Positions 9,052 to 17,203 of a stretch of 64,000 nucleotides of DNA are shown in pieces (the first letter of the stretch is position 1; each line of letters starts with the position of its first letter). The DNA is from Candidatus Omnitrophota bacterium (GTDB lineage Bacteria > Omnitrophota > Gorgyraeia > Zapsychrales > Zapsychraceae). Position numbers and translations under genes: made by a program. The notes under the pieces are model-generated. The model saw only the letters and a program-made list of their open reading frames with translations, was not told the origin of the DNA and ran no database searches. The stretch spans positions 1-64,000 of the forward strand of contig JAGQKV010000011.1 of the NCBI GenBank assembly GCA_020429915.1, written 5' to 3'.

Positions 9052-9155
9052 TTTCGGTCCTTGGCGTTAAAGTAATTGTGTCGCAGAGATTTTAAACTAT
9101 AACACATTTCCGGTGGAGCCGCCACTCTGTCCGGCAGCGGCAACACCACCACAAA

Positions 9156-10397
9156 CTATTTCATACCAACAGCTTGTAGAAGTTCGCCCGCCAATTTCTC
9201 GTTCCATGTCTCCTGATCGAACCCGCCGACCACCCGCTTCCGCCCTTTCGCCCCCAAGGCCGGCCACAGCTCGGGATGGTCCATCACCTGGATAATGCGG
9301 GCCGCCAGCCGTTCAATATCCCCCTCGTCCACCAGATAACCGTTCTCGCCATCCTCTACCAACTCGGGTATCCCGCCGTGACGGGTGGAGATCAGCGGCA
9401 ACCCGGTCGCGGCTGCCTCTTTCAGAGTATTCGTAATGCCTTCCTGATCTCCGGACGGAGGCGTTTTGTTGGCGGAAATAAAGACATGATGCTCGTCCAG
9501 AATACTGCGCACTTCGTGATGGGGCTGCGCACCGATCATCCGGACATGTTTTTTCAGCTGCAGGATGTCGATCAGCTCATTGATTTCCCGGCGCAGCGGC
9601 CCATGTCCGACAATCGTCAGCCGAAAGTTGTCGCGGCTTTGCCGGACCAGACTGAAGGCCTTCAGGCAATCATCTAGTCCCTTTTTGGGGACCAAACGTC
9701 CCACGAAGATAAAACGGACTATGCCGTCGCCCGGGACCGCACGCGGTCGATACGGAAAATCCTGTACACGAATACCGGACCTGATCACCCGGCAGCAGCC
9801 GGCTTCGCAACCCAGATCAATCAAGCGTTGACGGAAAAATTCACTGTTGGGAAGGGCGACATCAATGTCCCGGAAGAGCTCCGTGTAAACACCGCAATCA
9901 CTGCCGCGCACATAGCTGCTGACGTCCGCGCCGCGAAATGCGACCACCAGTTTCCCCGACAAGGCCGGCATCGAACGTAGCGGCAGGATATCCAGGGCCA
10001 CGGATCCAAACTGGCAGTACACCACATCATAAGGCTGCTGTCCGAAAAAAGCCGATCCGCGCATAAATATCTCACGTCGGCCGAGCTTGTCATACTCGCC
10101 CGCCAGCCGCCACATGGGTCCGGCCTGTTCGGGATACTGGGCCGCCTTCATAAGCATGAGACTAATATCAGGTAAAAGTTTGCCGGTGGGGCGCGGCGGA
10201 TAGATGGCTTTGATCCCGTTTTGCCCGCCCTGTTCACACAGAGTCCGTTCGGTGCCGTCGGGGCCGCCGTAGAGGGCGTAGATGTCGACGTCATGGCCGC
10301 GCGCCCTCAATCCGCGGACTTGATTGACGATAAACGTCTCCGACAGAACCGGAAATTTTCCCACAATCATGGCAATACGCAGATGGGGCTGTGCCAT
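9156..10397 (-). CDS. Family 4 glycosyltransferase (GT-B fold)
   Basis: 413 residues. The N-terminal domain begins IAMIVGKFPVLSETFI, the pattern of exopolysaccharide GT4 enzymes. The C-terminal donor domain has FVGRLVPKKGLDD (about 215-227) and the E-x7-E donor motif in the segment QEGITNTLKEAAATGLPLI, followed by HGGIPELVEDGENGYLV. It probably transfers a nucleotide-activated sugar during surface-polysaccharide assembly. It starts 6 bases after the MscS stop. An in-frame ATG nine codons in is possible but less likely given the family N-terminus. Confidence 0.87.
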   Translation of the reverse strand: MAQPHLRIAMIVGKFPVLSETFIVNQVRGLRARGHDVDIYALYGGPDGTERTLCEQGGQNGIKAIYPPRPTGKLLPDISLMLMKAAQYPEQAGPMWRLAGEYDKLGRREIFMRGSAFFGQQPYDVVYCQFGSVALDILPLRSMPALSGKLVVAFRGADVSSYVRGSDCGVYTELFRDIDVALPNSEFFRQRLIDLGCEAGCCRVIRSGIRVQDFPYRPRAVPGDGIVRFIFVGRLVPKKGLDDCLKAFSLVRQSRDNFRLTIVGHGPLRREINELIDILQLKKHVRMIGAQPHHEVRSILDEHHVFISANKTPPSGDQEGITNTLKEAAATGLPLISTRHGGIPELVEDGENGYLVDEGDIERLAARIIQVMDHPELWPALGAKGRKRVVGGFDQETWNEKLAGELLQAVGMK

Positions 10398-10403
10398 GGG
10401 GCA

Positions 10404-11435
10404 TTACACCTCGTTTTTGATCACGTGGACGTCGCGTTGAGGGAACGGGATGACGATGCCGTTCTGGTTGAAGGCGTCGAAGATCTTCTTGTTGACTTCA
10501 TAGAGGACTTGATAGTACTGATCCTGCGGGCACCACACCCGAGCCTGCAGATCGACGCTGGAATCACCGAATCCCTGGATGCCGATTTGGGCCTTGGCGC
10601 CCTGGTTGATCCGCTGATCCGCTTTGATGATATCCCGGATGATCTGAATTGCCTTATCGACGTCGCAGCTGTACGCGACACCGACCTCAATATCGACCCG
10701 TTTGAATTCGGAACAGTTGTGAATGATCTCACCGACGATGTCATTGTTGGGGATCATGATCAACACGCCGTCTACGGTGCGCAGTTCGGTTCTGGGCAGT
10801 TTGATTTCCAGGACCTCGCCGGTGCGTCCGGCGACCTCGACAATATCACCGACCTTGAAAGGCTTGGTGAAAATAAGTGACACCCCCGCGGCATAGTTGG
10901 ACAACGGTCCCTGCAAAGCAAAGCTCAGACCGAATCCGGCCACACTGAGACCGGCGATCAACGGCGCGATTTCGATGCCGAACTTGCCCAAGGCGACGAT
11001 AACCGCGAAGACCATTACCATCAGCTTTACGCACTGGGCGATAAACTTTGAGACGGTCACATCGAACTTCTTCCCGTCGAAGAACAATAGCAGCCGGCGG
11101 GAAATAAAGCCGCCGATAAACCATCCCAAGACCAGGACGATAATCCCGCCGAGAACTTGAAAGCTGTATTTAACGAAGAATTCGATAATGAGCGTGGCCA
11201 GCTTCTTTACGGTCTCGACCTGGTCCGTCGCCATTTCTCCCAAACTTTGAGGAGGCGCTGTTTTGTCGAGATTGAACAACGGCTTCTTCGTGGCCGCCTC
11301 CGCGGTTTCTGCCGTAGCGGCCTCCACCACCTCACCGGTTTGGCCGGCATCCTGACTGGCGGCTAAATTCACAAAAAATATCGTCGCGACAAAGACCCCG
11401 AGGATCAGGCCGCGCAGTATCGTCTTGTTCATCAT
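10404..11435 (-). CDS. MscS-family mechanosensitive channel
   Basis: 343 residues. An N-terminal signal or anchor segment (about 8-27) is followed by an acidic Ala-rich linker, then three transmembrane segments (about 90-110, 130-150 and 155-185). The Gly/Ala-rich pore helix reads AGLSVAGFGLSFALQG and is followed by PLSNYAAG, the hallmark of MscS TM3. The beta domain has FKVGDIVEVAGRTGEV and the PNNDI motif. It releases ions on membrane tension. A GGAGAG site abuts ATGATG, so the second ATG (11432) may be used. Confidence 0.9.
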   Translation of the reverse strand: MMNKTILRGLILGVFVATIFFVNLAASQDAGQTGEVVEAATAETAEAATKKPLFNLDKTAPPQSLGEMATDQVETVKKLATLIIEFFVKYSFQVLGGIIVLVLGWFIGGFISRRLLLFFDGKKFDVTVSKFIAQCVKLMVMVFAVIVALGKFGIEIAPLIAGLSVAGFGLSFALQGPLSNYAAGVSLIFTKPFKVGDIVEVAGRTGEVLEIKLPRTELRTVDGVLIMIPNNDIVGEIIHNCSEFKRVDIEVGVAYSCDVDKAIQIIRDIIKADQRINQGAKAQIGIQGFGDSSVDLQARVWCPQDQYYQVLYEVNKKIFDAFNQNGIVIPFPQRDVHVIKNEV

Positions 11436-11523
11436 CTCTCCTTTACTATCTGATTGACGGTTTGGGCGGCGGTCACCGCCCGCACAAATGCTGACCGGCC
11501 CGCGACAAATATACGCGTGATCG

Positions 11524-11551
11524 TTGCGCCGGTTGGGAAGAATGGTATAAT
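11524..11551 (+). promoter_or_regulatory. Candidate promoter for the phosphorylase-like gene
   Basis: Plus strand TTGCGC (11524-11529), 16-base spacer, perfect TATAAT (11546-11551), 52 bases before the ATG at 11604. The divergent interval also holds a GGGCGG/CCGCCC hairpin at about 11465-11482 of unknown purpose. Confidence 0.55.
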
Positions 11552-11603
11552 TTTAGCATAGTCAAAGTTTTAAGAAAATCATTCCGTAAGGAATTTGACC
11601 CTC

Positions 11604-12308
11604 ATGCCCGCATTCGAGCAACTTTTCGGCATCCCGGAGGAACAGATCCAGCCTACCTGTGTTCTCACGCCCTTTCTCCCTCCGGGAATGACTGAAGCCC
11701 TGAATATTGATTCCTTGCACCGGGGCAGCCCCTTTGCCGCCGGACAGGCACCGCATTTTACACTGATCCATACCCAAATCGGAGCCCCGTTTGTGGGCGA
11801 CGCCGTCTTGCATCTCTCAGACTCTCCCTGCCGCAACCTGATCCTCCTCGGGGCCTGCGGTGCCGTCGAGGACGACGACCTAAGCATCGGCTCTGTCGTC
11901 CTGGCCGAGTCGGCCTTGAATCTGGAGAGCTTCAGCGCGCTGCTCACGAAGGAACCCCATCCTGACCAAACCAGCCACGCCAGTCTGGACATCATCGCCG
12001 CACTGGAGCCGCTGAAGAATCAGCTCCCTAAGGTCAGTTGCGCTTCTTTGGGATCATTTTATCTTGAGGAAACGTACGCGGAATTTCTGAAGGAAAGCAA
12101 GATCGATGTCTTGGAAATGCAGGCCAGCGCCTTTTATCAATCGGCGCGTCACATCCTGCGGCGGGCAGTCGGCATCTTCTATGTGACGGATATCCTGCAT
12201 CAGCGCCAGGCCTTCGACCCGCTGACTCCGGCACAACAGGCGGCCGTCGCGGCGGCTCAGCAGCGGATCTACCGCCTCCTCAATAACTACGCCGGCCGGT
12301 TACCCTAG
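11604..12308 (+). CDS. Nucleoside phosphorylase/nucleosidase-like protein
   Basis: 234 residues from the ATG at 11604, picked because AAGGAA (11588-11593) lies 10 bases before it; a TTG at 11595 is too close to that site. The PNP/UDP phosphorylase fold is suggested by the Gly-rich LILLGACGAVEDDDLSIGSVV near residues 71-92 and by VLEMQASAFY near 171-180, equivalent to the DMEAS substrate motif of MTA/SAH nucleosidases and purine phosphorylases. Divergence from named enzymes leaves the substrate open. Its stop overlaps the convergent FIST gene stop by 4 bases. Confidence 0.65.
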   Translation: MPAFEQLFGIPEEQIQPTCVLTPFLPPGMTEALNIDSLHRGSPFAAGQAPHFTLIHTQIGAPFVGDAVLHLSDSPCRNLILLGACGAVEDDDLSIGSVVLAESALNLESFSALLTKEPHPDQTSHASLDIIAALEPLKNQLPKVSCASLGSFYLEETYAEFLKESKIDVLEMQASAFYQSARHILRRAVGIFYVTDILHQRQAFDPLTPAQQAAVAAAQQRIYRLLNNYAGRLP

Positions 12309-13465
12309 TCCGAAGAAAAAACCACAATGCTGTCGGTAAATCCGTGGATGAAGTTTTTCCCGCCGATCGGCCCGATTTCACCGGCACAAAAAAATCCGGC
12401 GGCCGGGATGGGCCCCAAATGTTTCTGAATAAGTGTAATATCGTGATCGGGTTCTCCGAACAAACCTTCACCCCGCCCGTTACAGGAAAAAACCAATGCC
12501 CCGCGGCTATCGGAGGGTCGCTTTTTCTTGAACTTTTTCAGCAACTCCGTCAGATCCTCCGCGGCCGTCTTCACATCCCGCAGATGTAGCTGAATCGTCT
12601 GACCGGCGTGGATCCGATCACCGATCCCCACGGCACCGCTTTCTTGATCAATGCCGATGACTGGTCGCACCAGGAAGTCACCGCGCCCGAAATCATGCGT
12701 ATATTCGTCCATGGCAATCCCGACGAGCAGGGCCTGCTGCATCAGTTGACGCTCCGTCTCGTTCAAATCCAGAAACACCTGGCGCAGGATATCCAGAAAA
12801 GTCTTGCCGGCGACTTCATAAATAATATTCTTGTCGGCCTTGGTAACGATGTACGTTTTACCAATCGGCTTGCATCCCTGCGAAACAATCGTGTCGATAT
12901 GAATATCGCCGCACAGCGCCAGGCCGATCATACCCCGGTTATGAACTTCGCCGTTGACGATCAGGACATTGCCGTTCGCTTGTGTCGAGCCGCTGGCCAA
13001 ACCGCCGACCAACGGTCGGCCGGCGTAAGCCTCATTCATGCCCTCAAGAAAGGCATTCAAATCAATTTGATAGGGATCGGGGATCAACACGAAGACAGGA
13101 TTTTCATTCGGATAAACCTCAAGCATTTCGTAATAGTCTTCGGGGGAACTCAGCTGCTCGATATGTTCCTGCTCAATGTGAAAGGCACGGCAACGGACTC
13201 CGGGCAGCTTGGCGAGAAACAAACTCGCGGCCGGCGCACCCTCCACCTCACGTTCACTACCGATGATGCCGGCACAGGAACACGCCAGCAGATGACTGAC
13301 GGGAAGCCTGTCGGCAACGGTCCGTTCGATTTCCCGGATATGCTCATCCAGCTGCGCGCTGACAAACAGCAGCCCGATATCGAAGTCCTTCTCAGCGTCG
13401 ATACAGAGTTCATCCACGATCTGCGACATATCACCGGCCTCTGCCGTTCTCGATGCAAATTCCAT
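12305..13465 (-). CDS. FIST domain sensory protein (FIST N + FIST C)
   Basis: 386 residues covering the whole FIST N/FIST C arrangement. FIST N has HLLACSCAGIIGSEREVEG (about 79-97) and the PLVGGLASG motif near 151-159. FIST C shows LVRPVIGIDQESGAVGIGD (about 256-274) and ends AGFFCAGEIGPIGGKNFIHGF. FIST domains are thought to bind small ligands such as amino acids and are often fused to or near signalling domains. Here it is stand-alone, with an SnoaL-like protein gene 3 bases upstream. Ligand and output are unknown. Confidence 0.85.
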   Translation of the reverse strand: MEFASRTAEAGDMSQIVDELCIDAEKDFDIGLLFVSAQLDEHIREIERTVADRLPVSHLLACSCAGIIGSEREVEGAPAASLFLAKLPGVRCRAFHIEQEHIEQLSSPEDYYEMLEVYPNENPVFVLIPDPYQIDLNAFLEGMNEAYAGRPLVGGLASGSTQANGNVLIVNGEVHNRGMIGLALCGDIHIDTIVSQGCKPIGKTYIVTKADKNIIYEVAGKTFLDILRQVFLDLNETERQLMQQALLVGIAMDEYTHDFGRGDFLVRPVIGIDQESGAVGIGDRIHAGQTIQLHLRDVKTAAEDLTELLKKFKKKRPSDSRGALVFSCNGRGEGLFGEPDHDITLIQKHLGPIPAAGFFCAGEIGPIGGKNFIHGFTDSIVVFSSD

Positions 13466-13467
13466 AG

Positions 13468-14007
13468 CTACTCATCCTTCATTTGCGCGTGCTTTTTGAG
13501 TTTTCCTTTGACGTAACCGGTCATCCATCCGACCACGGGCACATGCTCGTAAACCATAGCTCCGACATCAAAGTAGTCCTGATGATAGACCGCCTTCCCT
13601 TCCGGCCCGCCGAATCGTATATGAGAAGTACCATCGACGGAAATAGGCTTCCCCTTATTCATCTTCCTGGTCTGCAAAACCATCGTCCAGAAAACCACAT
13701 GATCGGCCCCCTCTTTGATTTCCCCTTTAAAATCAAAGCGGACCCGATCTATTCCCTCGTACATCCCCTTGTAGTACTGACGCAACCGATCACGGCCGGA
13801 GATGCTCACGATCGGATCATGAAATTCCACCGCCGGATCATAAAAATCCTCCACGAGATAGAGAGTATCGCGGTTAAACTCATTGAAGAACTTCTCGATA
13901 TTCTCGGACGGCGGCTCTATGCGGATCCTCTCGGCAGCTGAGGCGAACGGCGGAACACTCGCACAGACCAAGAACAAAGTGATAACATTAAGAATTCTAA
14001 AAGGCAT
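13468..14007 (-). CDS. Secreted SnoaL/NTF2-like protein
   Basis: 179 residues from the ATG at 14007, which gives a clean signal peptide (core about 5-17, FASAAE). An alpha+beta cone of the NTF2/SnoaL type follows: LYLVEDFYDPAVEFHDPIV and DRLRQYYKGMYEGIDRVRF are typical of the nuclear transport factor 2-like superfamily, which covers isomerases, hydrolases and binding proteins. It ends with a Lys-rich tail. It is first in a unit with the FIST gene and has a consensus promoter upstream. Function unassigned. Confidence 0.65.
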   Translation of the reverse strand: MPFRILNVITLFLVCASVPPFASAAERIRIEPPSENIEKFFNEFNRDTLYLVEDFYDPAVEFHDPIVSISGRDRLRQYYKGMYEGIDRVRFDFKGEIKEGADHVVFWTMVLQTRKMNKGKPISVDGTSHIRFGGPEGKAVYHQDYFDVGAMVYEHVPVVGWMTGYVKGKLKKHAQMKDE

Positions 14008-14110
14008 AGGGATCGAACTCCAACGGCGGGCGCCTGACGGCACGCCGTCGCGGCCTTGCGGAATTGCTCTCGGTGAGACGCGGCAATGACGCGCGCAGGT
14101 TGTTTCTCTT

Positions 14111-14138
14111 ATCTTAGGTTAATGCGGAGATTTGTCAA
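14111..14138 (-). promoter_or_regulatory. Promoter for the SnoaL-like/FIST unit
   Basis: Minus strand perfect TTGACA (14133-14138), 16-base spacer, TAAGAT (14111-14116). It leaves a leader of about 97 bases before the ATG at 14007, which contains a GACGG/CCGTC hairpin. Confidence 0.6.
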
Positions 14139-14155
14139 CCGGCCAGCGGGCCGAA

Positions 14156-15280
14156 TTATGCCAGTGCGCGGGCGAGGTACTTTTCGTATATGTGGTAAAA
14201 GGTAACCATCGATGAAATATCAATCCATTCGTCAACGGCATGCAGATTCCCTACCCGCGGCCGCGAGATCATCACGGGTATCCCCTGGGCGGCCAGAAAC
14301 CGGGCGTCGCTGCCGCCATCGTCGCGCACAAGCTCCGTCGGCTTGCCGGTAACCTCTTGGATAACACGCTGATACTCAGGATCCGGAGACAGATTGGTGG
14401 GCTCGGCGCCGATGATCGGCTCGACAGCGATCTTATCGCCGAGCATCTCCCGGATATGTCGTTTGATTTTACGCGTTGAGTACGGTGTGGGAAAACGGAT
14501 ATCCAGGACCGCGTACGCCTCCGACGGTACGCGGTTGATTTGTTTGTTTTCCGTACCGATGCGAGTCACCGCGCAAGTCGGATACCACTTGTCTTCCGAG
14601 TCGTGATTTTCCTGCATCACCTTAAAGGATGATTTCAAATAGGTCAGCTTGTTCATCAATTCTTCCACTGGATTCATACCCAGCCACGGGCGGGCCGAGT
14701 GGGCAGACTGCCCTTGGGCTGTGACCTTCAAGTGCAAAATCCCCTTTTCCGCGACGGTGATCTCGCTGAGCGACCCTCCGTCCGGAATCATCGCTTTGTG
14801 CGCGCGCAACCCCATTTTATTGACCAAATACCCCAAACCGAATTCACCGCCGGTTTCCTCATCGGACGTAATGGCCAAGGCCAAAGACGGTTTGTCCATC
14901 ACGGAATTCATGTGCCGGAAGACTTCCAGAATGATCGCCACACTCCCCTTCATATCTCCCGCACCCGGACCGTATATCCGACCGTCGCGGATGCTTGAAC
15001 GGTAACAGGCCGGGTCTTCGTGTTCAATAACGTCGATATGGCCGCACATGAGGATCTTGGGTTTACGTACCCCCTTTGGCCTGGCAACCAGCGACGGAAT
15101 ACCGTTCTCTTCGTATTCGTGAATCTCTATATGATCCAGGACTTCCAGATGGTTCTTGATGAGTTCAAATGCCCGTTGACGATCCATCGGCCGTGAGGGG
15201 ACACTGGGGATCAGCATCAGGTCGCGGGTCAGCGCGACCAACCGTTGTTCAATAACGTGATCTTCCTGTCGTTTAGTCAC
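14156..15280 (-). CDS. M20-family metallopeptidase (ArgE/DapE/CPG2 type)
   Basis: 374 residues from a GTG at 15280 whose first bases overlap the ATP-grasp stop (GTGACTAA); earlier in-frame ATGs fall inside that gene and give non-family sequence. Zinc-site motifs are complete: CGHIDVIE, then the bridging Asp in GAGDMKGS, then the catalytic Glu pair in TSDEETGGEFG. The dimerisation lid lies around residues 170-285. The family removes acyl or aminoacyl groups from small amides and peptides. Coupling to an ATP-grasp ligase suggests a make-and-break pair on the same amide. Confidence 0.85.
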   Translation of the reverse strand: MTKRQEDHVIEQRLVALTRDLMLIPSVPSRPMDRQRAFELIKNHLEVLDHIEIHEYEENGIPSLVARPKGVRKPKILMCGHIDVIEHEDPACYRSSIRDGRIYGPGAGDMKGSVAIILEVFRHMNSVMDKPSLALAITSDEETGGEFGLGYLVNKMGLRAHKAMIPDGGSLSEITVAEKGILHLKVTAQGQSAHSARPWLGMNPVEELMNKLTYLKSSFKVMQENHDSEDKWYPTCAVTRIGTENKQINRVPSEAYAVLDIRFPTPYSTRKIKRHIREMLGDKIAVEPIIGAEPTNLSPDPEYQRVIQEVTGKPTELVRDDGGSDARFLAAQGIPVMISRPRVGNLHAVDEWIDISSMVTFYHIYEKYLARALA

Positions 15281-16637
15281 GGTCGTAAACTCCTTTGATT
15301 TTGTCCACGGCTTGCATCCGTCGGATAGATTCCTCGCAGCCGTGCATATCGGGAGAAAGAAAGAGGAACTGACCTTTAATGACGCGGCCTTCGGAGTCCG
15401 GGTTAAAATTGAAAGGCAATATACCCGTGTCCTGACCCGGCCGGAACAGCAATCCCGCCTCATCGATGACTCCCAGCAAATTGTCGGTATTGTGTTGCGG
15501 GTCAAAACGGATATTACGCATCATCCAGGCGCCACCCGGCAAAAAGGTCCGGGCCAGCAGAGCCGGATATGTGGCGCCGGTCACCCGGGCGTTGACCTCG
15601 CACACCCGAATTTCAAGGTTGCCGTCGCGCCGGATCACCTGAAAGTCGATGCTGCCCGGCCCCCGGTACCCTTCGCCGTGCAGCCATTCCGCAATGATTC
15701 GCGCCTGCCGAAGGAGTTCGGCGCGGCAGTCATGCCCCTGAGAGAAAAAACGCGGCGGGGCCACATTGCCTTCGTGGATACTGTCGGCGCTCAATATCTG
15801 ATCGGTCACGTCGTACAAAAAGGCCTCGTCCAGACCGACAAAAAGCTGCACACTGGGAGATCCCACCACTTGAACGCCGGGAATGTGTTCATCCAGCCAA
15901 CCCTGAACCAAGACCTTTCCTTCAAAAAAAATATACTCCGGAAAATCACTTGCCACGCAAACTTTCTGCGCGGGAAATTTGATCATCCCCACACCCGACG
16001 CTCCGATCGGAGCCTTAATGACGGCCTCGTGATAGCCGTGGACCGCCAACCGGCGCATGGCTGCGTTAATCTCCTCGACGTCACCCGCTTCGTGAGACTC
16101 AAAAACCGACAATCCCTGTGATTCCAGGAAGCGTTGCAGCAGCATCTTGTCATTGCCTTTGCGGGAACCTTCACGTGTTCCGATAGTCTTTTTTCCCAGG
16201 TGACCGGCGAGCCGGATCAGGATGTTGTCCACGACATAACCGTCCAGCCACTGGTTATCCAGTTCTTTCAAACCGTCAAAGGCCTGCTTGGCCGCAGCCG
16301 ACATGGCGGCATAGTCCCCACCCAGCTCGGCGTAGACCGCGTGCGGTATGACCCGCACCTCCGGCAACGTGAGACGAAGCTCACTTTGAAAATAATCCAC
16401 CAAATGCCCGTCCGGAGCCACCTCCAGGACCAGGACATTCCCCCTCTGCCGGAACATCAGGTCCACCAGGGGTAACAGGCGGCTTCCGTAGGTCTCCAAC
16501 GCCCCGACTTCCTTTTTCAGGACCTCGGTTTCAGCAAGATTACCGTAAAACAAAGAAAGAATATTGGCAAAAAATATGACCGACTTGTCCCAGAACGGCG
16601 GCAGGTGTCCGGTCGCGGTGTGAATCTCAGCGGCCAT
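15273..16637 (-). CDS. ATP-grasp carboxylate-amine ligase (preATP-grasp/PGM1-like)
   Basis: 454 residues. The N-terminal 160 residues form an alpha/beta region (VLVLEVAPDGHLVDYF) like the preATP-grasp domain. The ATP-grasp core then shows NDKMLLQRFLESQG, the ATP-loop AVIKAPIGASGVGM, and the metal-binding end GSIDFQVI...EIRVCEVNARVTGATYP. That last motif is typical of peptide ligases related to PGM1. It should join a carboxylate to an amine through an acyl phosphate. The overlapping M20 peptidase may process the product. Substrate unknown. Confidence 0.72.
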   Translation of the reverse strand: MAAEIHTATGHLPPFWDKSVIFFANILSLFYGNLAETEVLKKEVGALETYGSRLLPLVDLMFRQRGNVLVLEVAPDGHLVDYFQSELRLTLPEVRVIPHAVYAELGGDYAAMSAAAKQAFDGLKELDNQWLDGYVVDNILIRLAGHLGKKTIGTREGSRKGNDKMLLQRFLESQGLSVFESHEAGDVEEINAAMRRLAVHGYHEAVIKAPIGASGVGMIKFPAQKVCVASDFPEYIFFEGKVLVQGWLDEHIPGVQVVGSPSVQLFVGLDEAFLYDVTDQILSADSIHEGNVAPPRFFSQGHDCRAELLRQARIIAEWLHGEGYRGPGSIDFQVIRRDGNLEIRVCEVNARVTGATYPALLARTFLPGGAWMMRNIRFDPQHNTDNLLGVIDEAGLLFRPGQDTGILPFNFNPDSEGRVIKGQFLFLSPDMHGCEESIRRMQAVDKIKGVYDRD

Positions 16638-16732
16638 GACGTCCTCCTCCCGGGACGACCGAAAACGACAGGCATCGCGGCCCTAGCCGGGTGAACGGCT
16701 GGTCAAACAGGCAGGCATGTAAAGGGGAGAAA

Positions 16733-17116
16733 TTAATTGAGTAAATGATCGGGAATGGCCTTTCGGCTGTTGTATGTCTCATTGACACTGTGGAAATAGC
16801 GGATATCATCCTCATCGGACCGCCAACACAAATAGACCGGCTGCCCCCCGATAAAGGCCGGAAAATCGACCAAACCGATATCGAAGGTCCAATCCTTGTA
16901 ATAGCATCCCAAATCTTCCAGCTCCTGGAGATGATCCTTGATCTGGGACTGCAGATCCAAGCCGCCTTCGCTCAGGCCGGTCCCGGCCGGGGCATCCTGG
17001 ATGAGCTGCCGCAGACGCTGGCCTTTGTGCAGAATATCTTCCACGATCTGCTTGACCAGCGGCAGCCGCTTGCGGGCTTCGATCGGCGTAAAGTGTTTTT
17101 TAAATACATCTGTCAT
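16733..17116 (-). CDS. DUF2203 family protein
   Basis: 127 residues from the ATG at 17116, supported by GAGGG seven bases upstream; an ATG at 17134 has no ribosome site. HFTPIEARKRLPLVKQIVED at the N-terminus and CYYKDWTFDIGLVDFPA then VYLCWRSDEDDIRYFH toward the C-terminus are the signature of DUF2203, a small uncharacterised bacterial family that starts with a helical hairpin. No function is known. It precedes the ATP-grasp gene's stretch only in map order; transcription runs from it away from that pair. Confidence 0.85.
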   Translation of the reverse strand: MTDVFKKHFTPIEARKRLPLVKQIVEDILHKGQRLRQLIQDAPAGTGLSEGGLDLQSQIKDHLQELEDLGCYYKDWTFDIGLVDFPAFIGGQPVYLCWRSDEDDIRYFHSVNETYNSRKAIPDHLLN

Positions 17117-17203
17117 CTGATGTCCCTCGCTCATTACAAGTATAACTTTGAGTAAGTGTAATAACAAGCGGCGGGAGACCAAATATTTCCCGGCAGACAG
17201 AAA

